Shown: positions 45,661-57,213 of the stretch, piece by piece | Layout: each line of letters starts with the position of its first letter | Numbering within the stretch: the stretch's first letter is position 1 | Origin: Cladosporium sp. IMV 00045 | Lineage: Eukaryota; Ascomycota; Dothideomycetes; Cladosporiales; Cladosporiaceae | Direction: 5' to 3' | Assembly (NCBI GenBank): GCA_001931905.2 | Contig: MSJI02000075.1 | Span: 43,708 to 107,707 of the forward strand | Length of the DNA stretch: 64,000 nt | Notes under the pieces: generated by a model | Database searches by the model: none | Told to the model about the DNA's origin: nothing | What the model saw: only the letters and a program-made list of their open reading frames with translations | Program-made: the position numbers and the translations under genes

Positions 45661-47996
45661 GTGAGATCTTATGCGACGTCAAGTGGGTTATGCCGAGGAA
45701 GCTTGATATATACTAGAGCGGAAGGCAAATGTAACAAGGTGCCGAGGGTGAGTTTGTGTTATGATGGAGGGCCTGAAAACGCTCTTTGAGGGTTGCAGTG
45801 CACGAGTGGAGGAAAGGTGGATTTGTTATATGATGAGTATCAATTCACCAAGGACATTCAAGCCGTGGCAGGAATGTAGCGTATCCCTGCCGCTCACGTC
45901 TGATCTTTCTGTTTGGTACCACCAGTACGACATGAGCCCCATCGCGGAAGGTCCTCGGTCATTGAGTGCGTCAGTGGCAGGGTAACGTCGATGTCACACA
46001 GCCAGCAAGGTGTCGAGGCTGCGTAAGTTGACGGACGCGTCTCTTCTTTGGAGATCGATCGCGAAGACGCACGCCTGCATGCTGTACATGCAGTCTCGAA
46101 GAAGATGAAGATGATGTCGAGGCTGGCCGGTGATGCGAATGCGAGGAAGGAAGGCGGGTGGCAGCGCCGCCTCGGTCCTCCCGGCGGCCAGCCTCTCACT
46201 CTGTCTTGACCTCAGTTGTTCCAGGCCCTCCCTCGTCCCACTCTCAGCAGTCTGCTATTGTCACTGCGTATGTGTAGCTACGCGACGGCGGCATGCACAT
46301 ACGGTTTGGTATGCGGATCCTACTGCTGCTGCTGCTAACGCTGCCACCAGACAAGTAACAATCCATTGCACTCCCACAATCCCCGTCAGTACCATACTGC
46401 CTCAATCGGACGCTTCTCGCCATAATCTGGATGTTGTGCCTCCGAGATGACTACTCTGAGACCTTGTCTTGGATTGCGAACGGCCAGATTCCCTGTCCAG
46501 CTGGGCAACCCACAACAAGCGCCGAGTCTCCTTGTTGTTCGAACCATTCTTTGGCTTCGTGGCGAAAGCATCCTGCAAAATCACGAAGTATCCTGCGACG
46601 TATTTCCCTACTAGACATTAAGCATTTCCAGATGCTTACGAGCTGTATACGAAGGCGTTCGATGACTGTCAAGCACCGTTCACAGGGCTTTGCATTGCGG
46701 TCTGCTGTGAACGTGCGCCAGACATCCCCGCCTTGCTTGCCAACCTCCAACGGCTGAACTTCCACTTCGCACAGCTTCATACGACTGATGTCTACTTACA
46801 TCCTCGATCTCTGGCGAATACGGGCTGAAAAGACGGCATAGTAACCGCCATGAACACGTAAACATTGTCGGTGGTTGTAAGATGATCTGGCACGATCTTC
46901 GAACTCAGAGGATGCGGGAAATCGAGTAAACACAACAGCTTCGCATTGGGCTATGCTTTGGAGGAGATTCATTTGCCATACCATGTTGGTATCAGGTCAA
47001 TCACAAAAGAATCTCTCTCATGATAGACCACTTGCAATTGCTGGTCTACCCCAGTGGCGACAAGCATCCAAGGCCGAGTACCGGTCTCGATCCTGTCCCC
47101 CACAAACGTGGCGATGAAGGCGAGTCAGGCGAAACAGGCTTGCTTGTCTCACAGGTCTCATCTTTGTCCAGTGGACTTACGGCGGCCTGGCGGCTTCATC
47201 ATCCCGGCCACCCAGGACATCTGCCGAAGCTGCAGAGATGCCGAATCGACTGATGAACTCCGCCTGTGCGAACAGTCCTGGCCTGTTCACATTTCATGCA
47301 GCAGACATGGAAACGGCCTTGCATGTGTACGCCAGTATGACGAAACGAAATCAGCAAAGAGATCAGCAGTGCTTCAGGCTGTAGCAAAACGGGTAGGTAC
47401 AGGGCTGGACAATGCAACTCCTCAAACATGGGAGCATGCAGGGTACCCGAATTCAACCTTGACCAAACCACGCCTCTGGCTCGCAGCCTCACACCTCCCA
47501 CATCGGACCCTTGGTTTCGTTGGATTACTTCTAAATTACTGCCCATTCATGTTGCTTAGCCGTTGTCGGGCGTTTTTCGCGACGACCCGGGCCATGTCTC
47601 ACTCTCAGCGCCGATCCCTGGCCATTTGATTTCACTACATCGAGCAAGCCGCTATACCACTTCGCTTCCTGCCTCAACCCCATCTTTACTACTTTCCGAG
47701 TCCAAGCGTCGTAATCACGCAACAATGTAGGAGGCTACCAGCAGAAACAATTGCTGGGCATGAAGAGAGAGGTCAAGACAAGCCATGTCATAGACGAGTC
47801 TTTCCTCCAGCCTTTCGACGAGTATTAGTTCACGAGCATTCGCTCTTGCATTCCCATCTTCATTCTGAGTCAAAGCACCTCTTCTTCTCTTAAGCAAAGC
47901 ATTCATCCTTGGCTAATCCTTCGTTCGCATCCTCATCTCCTCCGCATCCTCACGCCCTTCGCCTTCCCCAAGCGTCAATCATCACATCGTTACAAC
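45661..47996. other. Intergenic, 2.3 kb, no supported gene
   Basis: Flanked by the divergent starts of the small secreted protein (minus) and deuterolysin (plus). Open frames of 100-190 codons exist on both strands (46451-46780 minus; 47054-47629 plus) but I recognise no domain and no convincing splice partners. Part of it must be promoter. Confidence 0.4.
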
Positions 47997-49131
47997 ATGA
48001 AGTTGTCGGTTGCCTACAGCGCTCTCTTTGCGGCTGCTACCAGCGCTGCTGCAGTTCCATTCTGGGCAGGCGGCCCTAACAGCAACCCCATCTTCGTCAC
48101 TCTCACACGCGTCAGCGGCACCAAGGTCCGCGCTGCTGTGACTAACCGCGACGATACTGAGTACAACCTTTTCATCCGTGGCACATTCCTTGACGAAGTT
48201 CCCATCAACAAATTCCACGTGCGCACCCAGGACTCAAATGCCAGATTTTCCGGTATTGTGCAACGTCTGACATACGAAAACCCTGCACCCGAATCCTTCA
48301 GGCCTATTCACCCTCACGAGACCCTCGCCATTGAAGTCGAGCTTGCTGAACTGTACGACTTGGACGTCGACGGTCCATACGATGTCTCCACAAAAGGAAG
48401 AATCTACTACGCCGAGGCCAACTCCACTGAACTGACCGGCAAGGCTATGACCTTCAACAGCAACAGACTGTCTTTCAAAGTCGACTCATTCAAAGCACAC
48501 ATGCACTCGAAGGCCGTTGACAAGATCGCCAGACGCACCGAGATTCAGAACGACTGCTCGGGCGACCGTCTCGACGCGATCACCACTGCACTCGACAACT
48601 GCCAAGTACTCGCCACGAACGCCGCTGCGAACGCCACCAGTGGTGACGCCGGCAAGTTCGAGGAATACTTTATGACAACCGACAACTCAACTCGCAAGAC
48701 CGTCTCCGATCGCTTTACAGCCGTAGCCCAAGATTGCAACACCACCGCCAGCGGCGACACCCGCACATACTGCACGGATGTGTACGACGGCTGCTCCTCG
48801 AACGTCCTGGCCTACACACTGCCGGCGTACAACTACATCGCCTACTGCCCTCTGTTCTTCGACAACCTCCCGGCCTTGACCGACCGCTGCCACAACCAGG
48901 ACCAAGCCACCACCGTGTTGCATGAGGAGACTCACGCGCCTGACGTCTACGCACCTGGCACCCTTGACAACGCCTACGGCTACGACGCCGCGATGGACCT
49001 CTCAGCGGATGCTGCTCTGAACAATGCGGATACCTATGCTCTATACGCCAATGGTGAGTACTCTTCTTGTAAACCCTTCTCGACATTGTAATCTTTACTG
49101 ACCATCAACAGCGCTCTACGCCAACTGCTAG
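47997..49131 (+). CDS. Deuterolysin, secreted M35 metalloprotease (neutral protease II type)
   Basis: Exons 47997-49053 and 49112-49131; 358 aa. The second exon is only 20 bp (ends ALYANC then stop). Seen: signal peptide MKLSVAYSALFAAATSAAA, a propeptide domain up to about residue 180 (NPIFVTLTRV ... KVDSFKAHMHSK), a dibasic processing region (ARRTEIQNDC), then the mature domain with paired Cys, the zinc motif HEETH (in TTVLHEETHAPDVYAPG) and GTLDNAYGYDAA that supplies the aspzincin Asp. M35 enzymes cleave basic proteins and work outside the cell. The C-terminal Cys is the expected conserved end, which supports the small last exon. Confidence 0.92.
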
Positions 49132-51229
49132 TCTCACTGCATAGTCTCACTGCATAGACGGCTCGGACAGGCTTGATACGATTCAGGATGATTGCATTTT
49201 TCTTTCATTGTTTTTGCTTGGTGTTCCACACTACAGATACCACGACGGTTCATGGTAGCATCTTATTGGCGTTGGGGAAGGGGATCTGTTCTTCTAACAG
49301 GCGGGGAATCACGAGATTCATGAGTGTTGGCGTTTGGATGTTTTGCTTACCTGGGAGGGATGATCTTGCTTTTAGATACCATTCATCAATTGAAGATTTA
49401 GTTGAATTCATCAGGTTTGTCTTTGGCGTGCATCTTTTATCGACCGATTGCGTTCTGGGATCTAGTTTGGAGAAGATGATTTCGCCGAATGATCAAGCTT
49501 ACCCCAACCCTAACCCTGCAGCTTCTCCTATTTTGATCTTCTTGAAGTATCGTTCTGACTCCTGCCGAAAATCATGACAATGTGCTTGTTGGGTCTATCG
49601 AAGGATCGGACCAGAAATTGGGGAATCGCCTGTATAAGCACCCCGGCCTTCTCAACGCAGAAAACTGCTAAATTCGGAGACCAACACAGAGCTTCAAGCG
49701 GAGCATATCACGAACACCGGAAGTCTACAAATGAACGTGCAGCAATCCCACAGGTAATACAAGCAATGCGACGTAGCATTGGCACATATTTGGCGACATC
49801 TGCATTTCTTCTGCAGACATCTTACACTCAATCTGCTTCCCTCGAGTGGACGATCTGAAACAAGATCTTCGGGTGGCTTGAGACACTTGCGTAAGTGTTG
49901 TCTTGTCGTTGCTGGGAGTTTTTGGGAGTGGCGTTGTTAAGGTTGGGAACCAAGCTTTTGTGTGTATAGCATTATACAGGAAGATACTTGGGTGCGTGCA
50001 GTACATTTCAACTGTGGTATTGAGATGTCATCGTCATGGATTTTAGTTGGAGCAGGTCGACGAGGAGGCGTTGGGGGTAGGGTGAGGCGAATGCATCCTC
50101 GATTTCACGCCCTCCAGAGCAACACATCAATTACCTTCCCATCCTCGTTAGTTGCATTCAGAGTACGATGGAGAACCGGAGATTTGCTGCTCAATGTGTA
50201 CAGATTAATTCCGCGACCATTCAAACCCTGATGGACATCGTCTTGCCGAGCATTCAAGACGCAATTCCGAGCCAGTATTGCAGAGCAGACTAATCCCTGG
50301 ACTGACTTGGTCTATTGGAATCTTGCAGTAGGATCCTTGGGGTAGATCTTGTCGGCTGGTATATCATCCTTGTCCAATTTTGCCGACGTGGAGAGATTTT
50401 CCAGAGGCAGTATGTTGAATTTCCCGAACGACGAATGAAGGCCCTCGCCACCCGCGCTGTACAGTGGCTCGACGCTCGATATTGCTGCCCATGGCCAGAC
50501 ACAAGATTTCTCCTTGAGCTATGAAAGCCAGATCATAAGGCCATCAGTCTAGTCGAAAGCCGAGGATGTTGTAGAGGTGTTGCCCTATGCTCACTCCTGC
50601 CGTGATTGGTGTTCCTGGAGATTGTGGGCCACCCTAGCAAACGCACGCAAGGACATTAGTCTGCTTCTCTGAAGTGCATGACCTCCTATCACGCTCGACG
50701 GACATCTGCAAGAGATAGTGCTTTGCATGGGCAGTGTTGTGTTATCGGCTTGGCCACACTCGTCACCTGCTCAACTGGGTATCGAGCGGCCCGCCCTGAG
50801 ACACGCCTGGCCACTCAGCGTTATTTGATCCTCCCGCAGCGCGCACGTCCACTTAGCTCATCCTTCTCTGCCTTCTTCTTTCGTCCATCCACTACTGCAC
50901 AGTATTGCGACTACTCATCACAAGTTGATATTTGACAAAATGGCGCGGCCGAAAAATGCGCGTCAGGCGTGCCTGGCTAATATCCTGCACTGCGATCGTC
51001 GCCAATGGTTCCGCATAGTCGACGGACCAGGCGTGTCTTGGGGCTCCACGACCAGGTTGGCGATATCAGAGACACCCAGCACGAGCCGTGAAGATGTGCT
51101 GGGGATACGGCTCGCTTCCAGCACCTACTTGGGCGGTGGTTGAAATGTACTTATAGAGCCCGTCATGGCACCTTGAAATCGTTCGGGCACGCCTTTTCTG
51201 TTCTATCTCATTTCATCGTCGCCACAATC
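49132..51229. other. Intergenic, 2.1 kb, no supported gene
   Basis: Between deuterolysin and the subtilase, both on plus. Contains a telomere-like stretch at 49502-49518 and a TATA-like CTTATAGAG about 75 bp before the subtilase ATG. Open frames are short and featureless. Confidence 0.45.
49502..49518. repeat. Short telomere-like sequence (CCCTAA type)
   Basis: Reads CCCCAACCCTAACCCTG, about two and a half units. Opposite orientation to the stretch at 30733-30749. Isolated, not a true telomeric array. Confidence 0.4.
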
Positions 51230-53904
51230 ATGGGTGGCGCTCTCAAATACTTGTCGCTTGCTGCGGCATTGCTGTCTCCCCTTGTGAGAGCACAAAACCT
51301 TCCCGAGGCACCTGTGGTACAGGGTGCATACATTGTCGAACTTGCGGAAAACAATGTGAGTCTTGATGCTTGCCATTGAGGTCTGAATCGGGTCTAACAA
51401 TCATGCAGGAACCAGCCATACTGTACAACAAGCTTGATCAATCAGGCAAGAAATACAAGCACCGCATGGATCTATCATACAACCTTTTCAAAGGTGTATC
51501 ATTCAGACTAGACGACCTCGCTGCAGAAGAGGAGATCGCGAAGCAGATTGCTGAGATGCCCGAAGTCAAGCACCTGTGGCCAGTTCGCGAGTATCCCATC
51601 CCCGATGACACGATCGTCTGGACCGGCAACAGCAATTCTGCTGCTCCAGAAGAATCTTACCTGCACAAACGCCAGGAGTCTGGCAACGACACCTACTCTA
51701 CGCACGTCATGACCCAAGTGGACCGACTCCGCGCGGACGGAATCAGAGGCGCTGGCATAAAGGTCGCCGTAATCGACACTGGTATCGACTACGACCATCC
51801 TGCTCTTGGTGGTTGCTTTGGAGAAGGCTGCCTTGTCAGCTTTGGCACCGACCTTGTGGGCGACGCGTACCGTGGTGGATCGACACCTCCTCAACCAGAC
51901 GATGACCCGGACGATTGTGGCGGCCATGGCACGCATGTTGCTGGTATCGTTGCTGCGCAAAACAACGACTACGGCTTTACTGGTGCTGCGCCTGATGTTA
52001 CATTGGGTGCTTACCGTGTTTTTGGCTGCTCTGGAAGCGCTGGCAATGATGTTCTCATTGCAGCTTTCAACCAGGCCTACGAGGACGGCGCCGACATCAT
52101 AACTGCATCCATTGGTGGTGCCTCTGGCTGGACGGAGGACCCTTGGGCCGTTGCTGTCTCTCGAATCGTCGATGCAGGTACTCCTTGCACGGTCTCAGCC
52201 GGAAACTCCGGTGACCAGGGTCAATTCTACGCAAGCACCGCTGCCAATGGCAAAGGTGTCGCTGCGATCGCATCCGTGGACAACACCCAAGCTCCTGCTA
52301 TCCTCCTTAATGCCACTTACGATGTCGGTAACCTGACTTCTGGCACTTTCGGCTGGACTGAAGGTACTCCATCTGAGTGGGGAAACATCTCGCTACCTCT
52401 CTGGAGCGTCAACTACAACACCAGCGACCCGGCCAACGCTTGTGAGCCTTTGCCTGATGACACACCCGATCTTTCTGAATATCTCGTGTTGATCAGGCGT
52501 GGATCATGCACGTTTGTGCAGAAGGTCCAGAATGTTGTTGACAAGGGTGCAAGATACGTCATGTTCTACAACAACGCTGCCGGATCTACCTCTGTCACAG
52601 CAGAAGTTGAAGGCCTCGTTGCTGTAGGAATGACGACCGCCGATACTGGCGCACAGTGGATCGAGTTCCTTGCGAACGGCACCGATGTCGTTGTGAATAT
52701 CATCGACTCTGAGTTCGCGGAGCAGTACCCCAGCACCCGTGACAACACTGCAACCGGTGGTTTCCTGAGCACGTTCACCTCGTGGGGTCCTACCTATGAG
52801 CTTGACTTCTACCCTCAATTCTCTGCACCGGGCGGTCTCATCCTTTCAACCTACCCTCTGGAACTCGGTGGATACGCAGTCCTTTCCGGTACCTCAATGG
52901 CCTGCCCCCTTGCGGCTGCCGTTTACGCTCTCGTTGCCGAGGTCAGAGAGACTTTCGATCCGGCCACACTCGAGTCCGTCATTGCTTCTACAGCCAACCC
53001 CAACCTCTTCCACAACGGTGTTGCTCCCTCTCCTTTCCTGGCACCTACTACTCAGCAGGGTGCTGGTCTCATTCAAGCTTACGACGCTGCCCACGCCACC
53101 GCTCTTCTGAGCGTTGGGAGCATCAGCTTCAACGATACTGACAACCTGGTCGAGTCTGCCGAGTTCACCATCCGTAACCTTGGCGACGATGACATTACTT
53201 TTGAGCTCTCTAACGTCCCGGCTGGCACTGCCTATACTCTCGGCTCGAACAGCATTTACCCGCAGGAGTTCCCCAACGAGTTCACTAGCCAGAGCGCCTC
53301 CCTTTCCTTCTCTGAAGGCGAGGTCACTGTTCCAGGCAACGGTGAGGCCACCATCCAGGTCTCCCCGTCACCTCCTACCGAGCTCAACACCGCCCGCCTC
53401 CCTGTCTACAACGGATACATTGCCCTCAATGGCTCTGACGGCAGCTCCCTCTCGCTCCCCTACCTTGGTCTCGCCGGCAGCATGCGCGACGCGACTGTCC
53501 TTGACAGGCAGAGCACTTACCTGACCCGCACGACTGACGAGGACTTCAATCCTGTCGATCCAGGTACTGTCTTCACTATCCCTGGCCGCGACTCGACAGG
53601 AGGAAGCAACATCAGCTACCCTGCCATCGCCGTCAGCCTTGCCCTCGGCTCGCGCTTGATCGAGGTCGAGGCCCGTTCCGCCGACAGCAACTCGACTCTC
53701 GGCAACATCTACGGCTTCCCGTCCGAATACAACCCACGTGGCGCCACTGTATCACGCTGGAACGGCCTCCTCGCAAACGGAACCCTCGTGCCCGCCGGCT
53801 CATACCAGCTCGTCACTCGCGCCCTGCACATCTTCGGCGACCCTGACAATGGAAGCGACTACGACGTCGCGACCAGCGTGCCCTTCAGCATCAGGTACAC
53901 TTGA
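51230..53904 (+). CDS. Secreted subtilisin-like serine protease (S8A) with PA domain
   Basis: Exons 51230-51355 and 51409-53904 (873 aa). Seen: signal peptide MGGALKYLSLAAALLSPLVRA; an inhibitor-I9-type prodomain (GAYIVELAENN, YNLFKGVSFRLDDLAAEEE, MPEVKHLWPVREYPIP); KR at the prodomain end (LHKRQESG); catalytic Asp in KVAVIDTGIDYDHPALGG, His in DDCGGHGTHVAGIVAAQN, oxyanion Asn in TVSAGNSGDQGQF and Ser in LSGTSMACPLAAAVYALV. A protease-associated domain is inserted between the Asn and Ser motifs (LVLIRRGSCTFVQKVQNVVD). A Fn3-like C-terminal region follows (NLGDDDITFELSNVPAGTAY). Layout is that of minor extracellular proteases of the Vpr type. Broad extracellular or wall proteolysis is expected. 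Confidence 0.94.
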
Positions 53905-54373
53905 GTGTGAATTTTGTTGTCTTTGAGAAGACTTGCATTGCATAAAAGAGGCGTTTTGGGAGATTTCAATTCTGCATATTTGCCAGGCTGATGAGTAGAA
54001 GAAGCCTTGGATTTTTTGAAGAGCATAGTGATGCATAATGCATGAGCATGATTGTCATGAGGATATTGGAGTACAGCACATTTTTTACATATCTTGAAAA
54101 GAAGTGCTTTAATGCACGTTATCTTCGTTTCGGCATTTCCTTTCATCAATCATCAGTCCACCTGCAAGTCTCACTTGTCGGGCCGACTGTTTCCCTTTTG
54201 GTGTTGCACTGCATGCAAACCGCGAAGCTGCGTTCTGGAGCGCTCTCCGTACGAGCTTCAGATTCGCTACAGCGCTCTACAGCCCTCGTCTCATATATCG
54301 CTGCTGGGACGCTACTACGGCTCAGTCTCAACGACTAATCGCCAAAACAAACGCTAATCGCACCCATCCAAGG
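53905..54373. other. Intergenic between subtilase and WW-repeat gene
   Basis: 469 bp with the subtilase 3' flank and the WW gene promoter. No gene visible. Confidence 0.45.
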
Positions 54374-55738
54374 ATGTCAACCAAGGACAATTCCTCTCAG
54401 AGGTCAGCAAGTATCGAGACTGCCGAAGGTTGTGAAGATGTCCCGGCCTCCATTTGCGATGAAGCGATCGAGGTCGTCCAGCAGGAAGCTCAGTCAGCCA
54501 ATGTGGATTATTCTTCCAAGGATGATTCACAACATGAAACGGAACGCGAGATTGTTGTCCGCGATGATGCGAAGAGCGAATTGTCTGGCAGCACACTGGC
54601 GGCCGAAAAACCTTCATTGTTCGAAGCCGAGACAAAACAAGACAACTCATGGGGAGAATTACCCCAAGGGTGGGAGATATGGGGAAGCAGTAGCGGCGTA
54701 CCATACTACGTCGACCTCAAGAACCGGATGATGGCATCAGACCGTCCCAAATCGATTCCTGAAAACCATGATGGAGATGAAAAGCCACCTTCAGGTCGTG
54801 AAATCAAAGAATCCCATCCGAAGCGTCTGCACTTCGTGGATGACGAAGGTATAATGACTACATGGCATCAGTCAAGGACCCCACCTGTGTGTCGCAAAAC
54901 ACAATCAGATCTACCTGACGGATGGGAGGCGCGTAGTACCCAGGCCGGACGTCGATACTACGTCGATCACAACAGCAGGACTACTACCTGGCTTCATCCA
55001 GATGTCATTACCAAGTACGGCCTCCAACGTCAAAGGCTGCCTCCAGGATGGGACCTGCGCACAACAGGGATCGGGCGGCCATACTACGTCGACCTGAAAG
55101 GTCGAAAGATGACATGGCAACATCCAAACCCACCCGCTAGGCATCTTCAGAAAAGCACAGGTCTGCCTGAAGGATGGGAGGTGCACAAAGACGAGAGCGG
55201 CCGCCTGTACTTCGTCGATCACACCTGCAGGACGGCGTTCTGGTATGATCCAGATTACTTGTACAAACACTACAACACGCACCGAACGCTGCCTTCAGGA
55301 TGGGAAGTACGGATAACCAAATGTGACCGCCCGTACTTCGTCGATCACAACACCCAGTCAACATCATGGTTTCATCCCAACCCCGCGGCCGAAGACCAGG
55401 TGCCGGACCGCAATCTGTCTCCCGGGTGGGAGAAACATCTAGACGCAACAGGCAAGATCTTTTACTTTGACCGAGATACGAAAACGCGCACGAGACGACG
55501 CCCGGGGGAGGGGGAGGTACGTTGGTGGGGCAAAGAAGGAGGACATGGGCATACCACACAGGAGAGAGAGAAAGCCGAGTCTTGTTGGGTGACTGGCATT
55601 GGCTGTTGTGGGATTTTTCGTCGTGGCAGAAAGTCTGAGAAGAGAAGCATCATCTCGAGGAAGCTCCGCATGGCTTTTCAAAGACTTACAAACAGAGGGG
55701 AGAAGACGCCAGTATCCTCATCATCAGAAAAGCAATGA
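54374..55738 (+). CDS. Seven-unit WW-domain repeat protein
   Basis: Single exon, 454 aa. After an acidic, Ser-rich N-terminus (~1-92), seven WW-like units follow at an exact 42-residue period: first-Trp positions 100, 142, 184, 226, 268, 310, 352. Units 3-6 are canonical, for example LPDGWEARSTQAGRRYYVDH ... TTTWLHPD and LPPGWDLRTTGIGRPYYVDL ... MTWQHPNPP. Unit 1 lacks the second Trp (MMASDRP), unit 2 has Arg for the first Trp (PSGREI) but keeps TTWHQ, and unit 7 lacks the second Trp (TRTRRRP). The C-terminus is basic and Cys-containing (GIGCCGIFRRGRKSEKRS). WW domains bind Pro-rich or pSer/pThr-Pro peptides. No HECT, PPIase or other catalytic domain is present, so it looks like a multivalent adaptor. 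No signal peptide. Confidence 0.85.
   Translation: MSTKDNSSQRSASIETAEGCEDVPASICDEAIEVVQQEAQSANVDYSSKDDSQHETEREIVVRDDAKSELSGSTLAAEKPSLFEAETKQDNSWGELPQGWEIWGSSSGVPYYVDLKNRMMASDRPKSIPENHDGDEKPPSGREIKESHPKRLHFVDDEGIMTTWHQSRTPPVCRKTQSDLPDGWEARSTQAGRRYYVDHNSRTTTWLHPDVITKYGLQRQRLPPGWDLRTTGIGRPYYVDLKGRKMTWQHPNPPARHLQKSTGLPEGWEVHKDESGRLYFVDHTCRTAFWYDPDYLYKHYNTHRTLPSGWEVRITKCDRPYFVDHNTQSTSWFHPNPAAEDQVPDRNLSPGWEKHLDATGKIFYFDRDTKTRTRRRPGEGEVRWWGKEGGHGHTTQEREKAESCWVTGIGCCGIFRRGRKSEKRSIISRKLRMAFQRLTNRGEKTPVSSSSEKQ
54659..55513 (+). repeat. 126-bp coding tandem repeat array, seven diverged units
   Basis: The seven WW units sit at 126-bp intervals with no insertion or deletion between them. Units keep blocks such as TACTACGTCGA and GGATGGGA at matching places. 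Indicates growth by in-frame DNA duplication followed by divergence. Confidence 0.75.
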
Positions 55739-55863
55739 GCGCACATAGCCAGAACTCATTGCATCTTTGAGAGACAGCCAAACACCGACAAAAAGCAACG
55801 AAAAATTCTACACATCAATCAACCCACAACCCCCAGATCCCATCAACGACCGAAGTTGCGACC

Positions 55864-56353
55864 TCAAACAACAAACTCAACAAACCACCTTCCCCGATCA
55901 ACCAAATACCCCTCCCCATCGAACTCTACCCCCTCCCCCTTCAAAAGCGCCAACTTGGAACTCTGATTTTGCCCGCTAGGAGCCTTCTCCCAATCGCCCT
56001 TGAAGCCTCCCAGGTATCCGTTGGCGGCGATGCAGCGGTGGCAGGGCTATGACGACCGAACAAATCAGAAATCAGGAATCACGCTTGCTCGAAGGAGAGA
56101 AAGACTCACCACTTCCGGCGCGAAAGGATTCCGCCTCAAAGCCCCTCCCACGGCGCGAGGGGAGGATTGCAGAGCGGCCGCCATGGCTGCGTAGGAGGAG
56201 ACGCGGCCTGGGGGGATTTGCTTGAGGAGGGTGTAGACTTTCTGTTTCGCCTGGATGTTAGGTTCGGTTTGATGTGTTGTGTGGGCATGGCGGAGTTGCG
56301 GATCAGGCTTGGAGGGGTGGAAATTGTACCTCTTGAAACTCAGTGACGGGCAT
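55864..56353 (-). CDS. MGMT-family DNA alkyl-repair protein (O6-methylguanine methyltransferase type), short form
   Basis: Three exons: 56330-56353, 56110-56250, 55864-56046 (115 aa); introns 79 and 63 bp. Seen: MPVTEFQEAKQKVYTLLKQI, PPGRVSSYAAMAAAL, RAVGGALRRNPFAPEV with the Arg-finger helix-turn-helix, and PCHRCIAANGYLGGFKGDWE carrying the alkyl-acceptor Cys of PCHR. Having Cys rather than Trp at this place fits a true methyltransferase (MGT1/MGMT) and not an alkyltransferase-like protein. The usual last residue of PCHRV is Cys here. There is no N-terminal MGMT domain, so it is a minimal catalytic unit. It repairs O6-alkylguanine by suicidal transfer. An upstream in-frame ATG at 56533 would add about 60 Ser/Asn-rich residues; I prefer 56353. 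Confidence 0.83.
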
Positions 56354-57213
56354 GATGGCGATTTCTTCGATGGAGTTTTTGTTTTGATTGGTTTCGGACG
56401 GGGAGGATGAGGTATTGAAGCTGGATGATGGTTGTCGTTGATCTGCGAAGGAGTGGTCTATCGAACCGCCAGTTGAATTGGCTGTTGGATACAATGAGTA
56501 TGTGGTGGTTCTTATATAACGAAAGTGATGCACATTGATCGGTATCGAGTAGCTATTGACTCACATGGTCGTCTGCCTAAACATCATTACAAAGCGACTC
56601 GCCCATCTCACTCTTTGAAGTCAAATCAGCCAGTGAGCATCGCATCGCAGAGTGGGGCGTTTGCTCTCGAATTGACCAATCAGCATTGTTCACAGGTAAG
56701 GTACGCTTTTGAGGGACAAAAGTTCAGGTAACAACATCGCATTCGGATTCGACGCGTTTGTATCACTGTGTATGTCCAAACATGTAAAGCTATGTGTTTG
56801 TCATTCCGCAATGCCGTCAACATTGTCGAAAGCGTAGAATCGAGAAAACCACCCCCCCCTCTTCACTTTCAAACAACCTCTCATTGGACAGGCTCCAAAG
56901 CATCGCTATTCTCTCAATGAAATCAACATCTGCTAGACGGGAATTGCCTACCACAGGGTGCGTGTGACAACGCCTCCCAATGACTGGACTCGACAATGCT
57001 GCATGTGGCGTTCGTGCGATGATGGAACGTCTTGTATCGATCGTCGAGAAAGCTGTGAACGCCGCCAAATAATCGATGTGATATGGAAAAAAAAGCTTTT
57101 GTACAACAGATCCCCTTCGCTGAACGCCCGAACCTCTAGTGGCGGTTTAGCAGGTATATTTCCCAATATACATGTTTCAAATCAGATTACAGTCCCAACT
57201 TTTCGTCTGAACA
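56354..57213. other. Intergenic, MGMT upstream / aminotransferase 3' flank
   Basis: 860 bp. Open frames are short; none shows family features. Promoter of the MGMT-type gene lies here. Confidence 0.4.

Noticed and set aside
46451..46780. A 110-codon minus-strand frame with Cys and Trp residues
   Set aside because: Could be an exon, but I found no partner exons with matching phase and no family; left unannotated within the intergenic note.
47054..47629. A 191-codon plus-strand frame
   Set aside because: Low-similarity sequence with no domain or signal peptide; more likely chance in a 2.3-kb gap.
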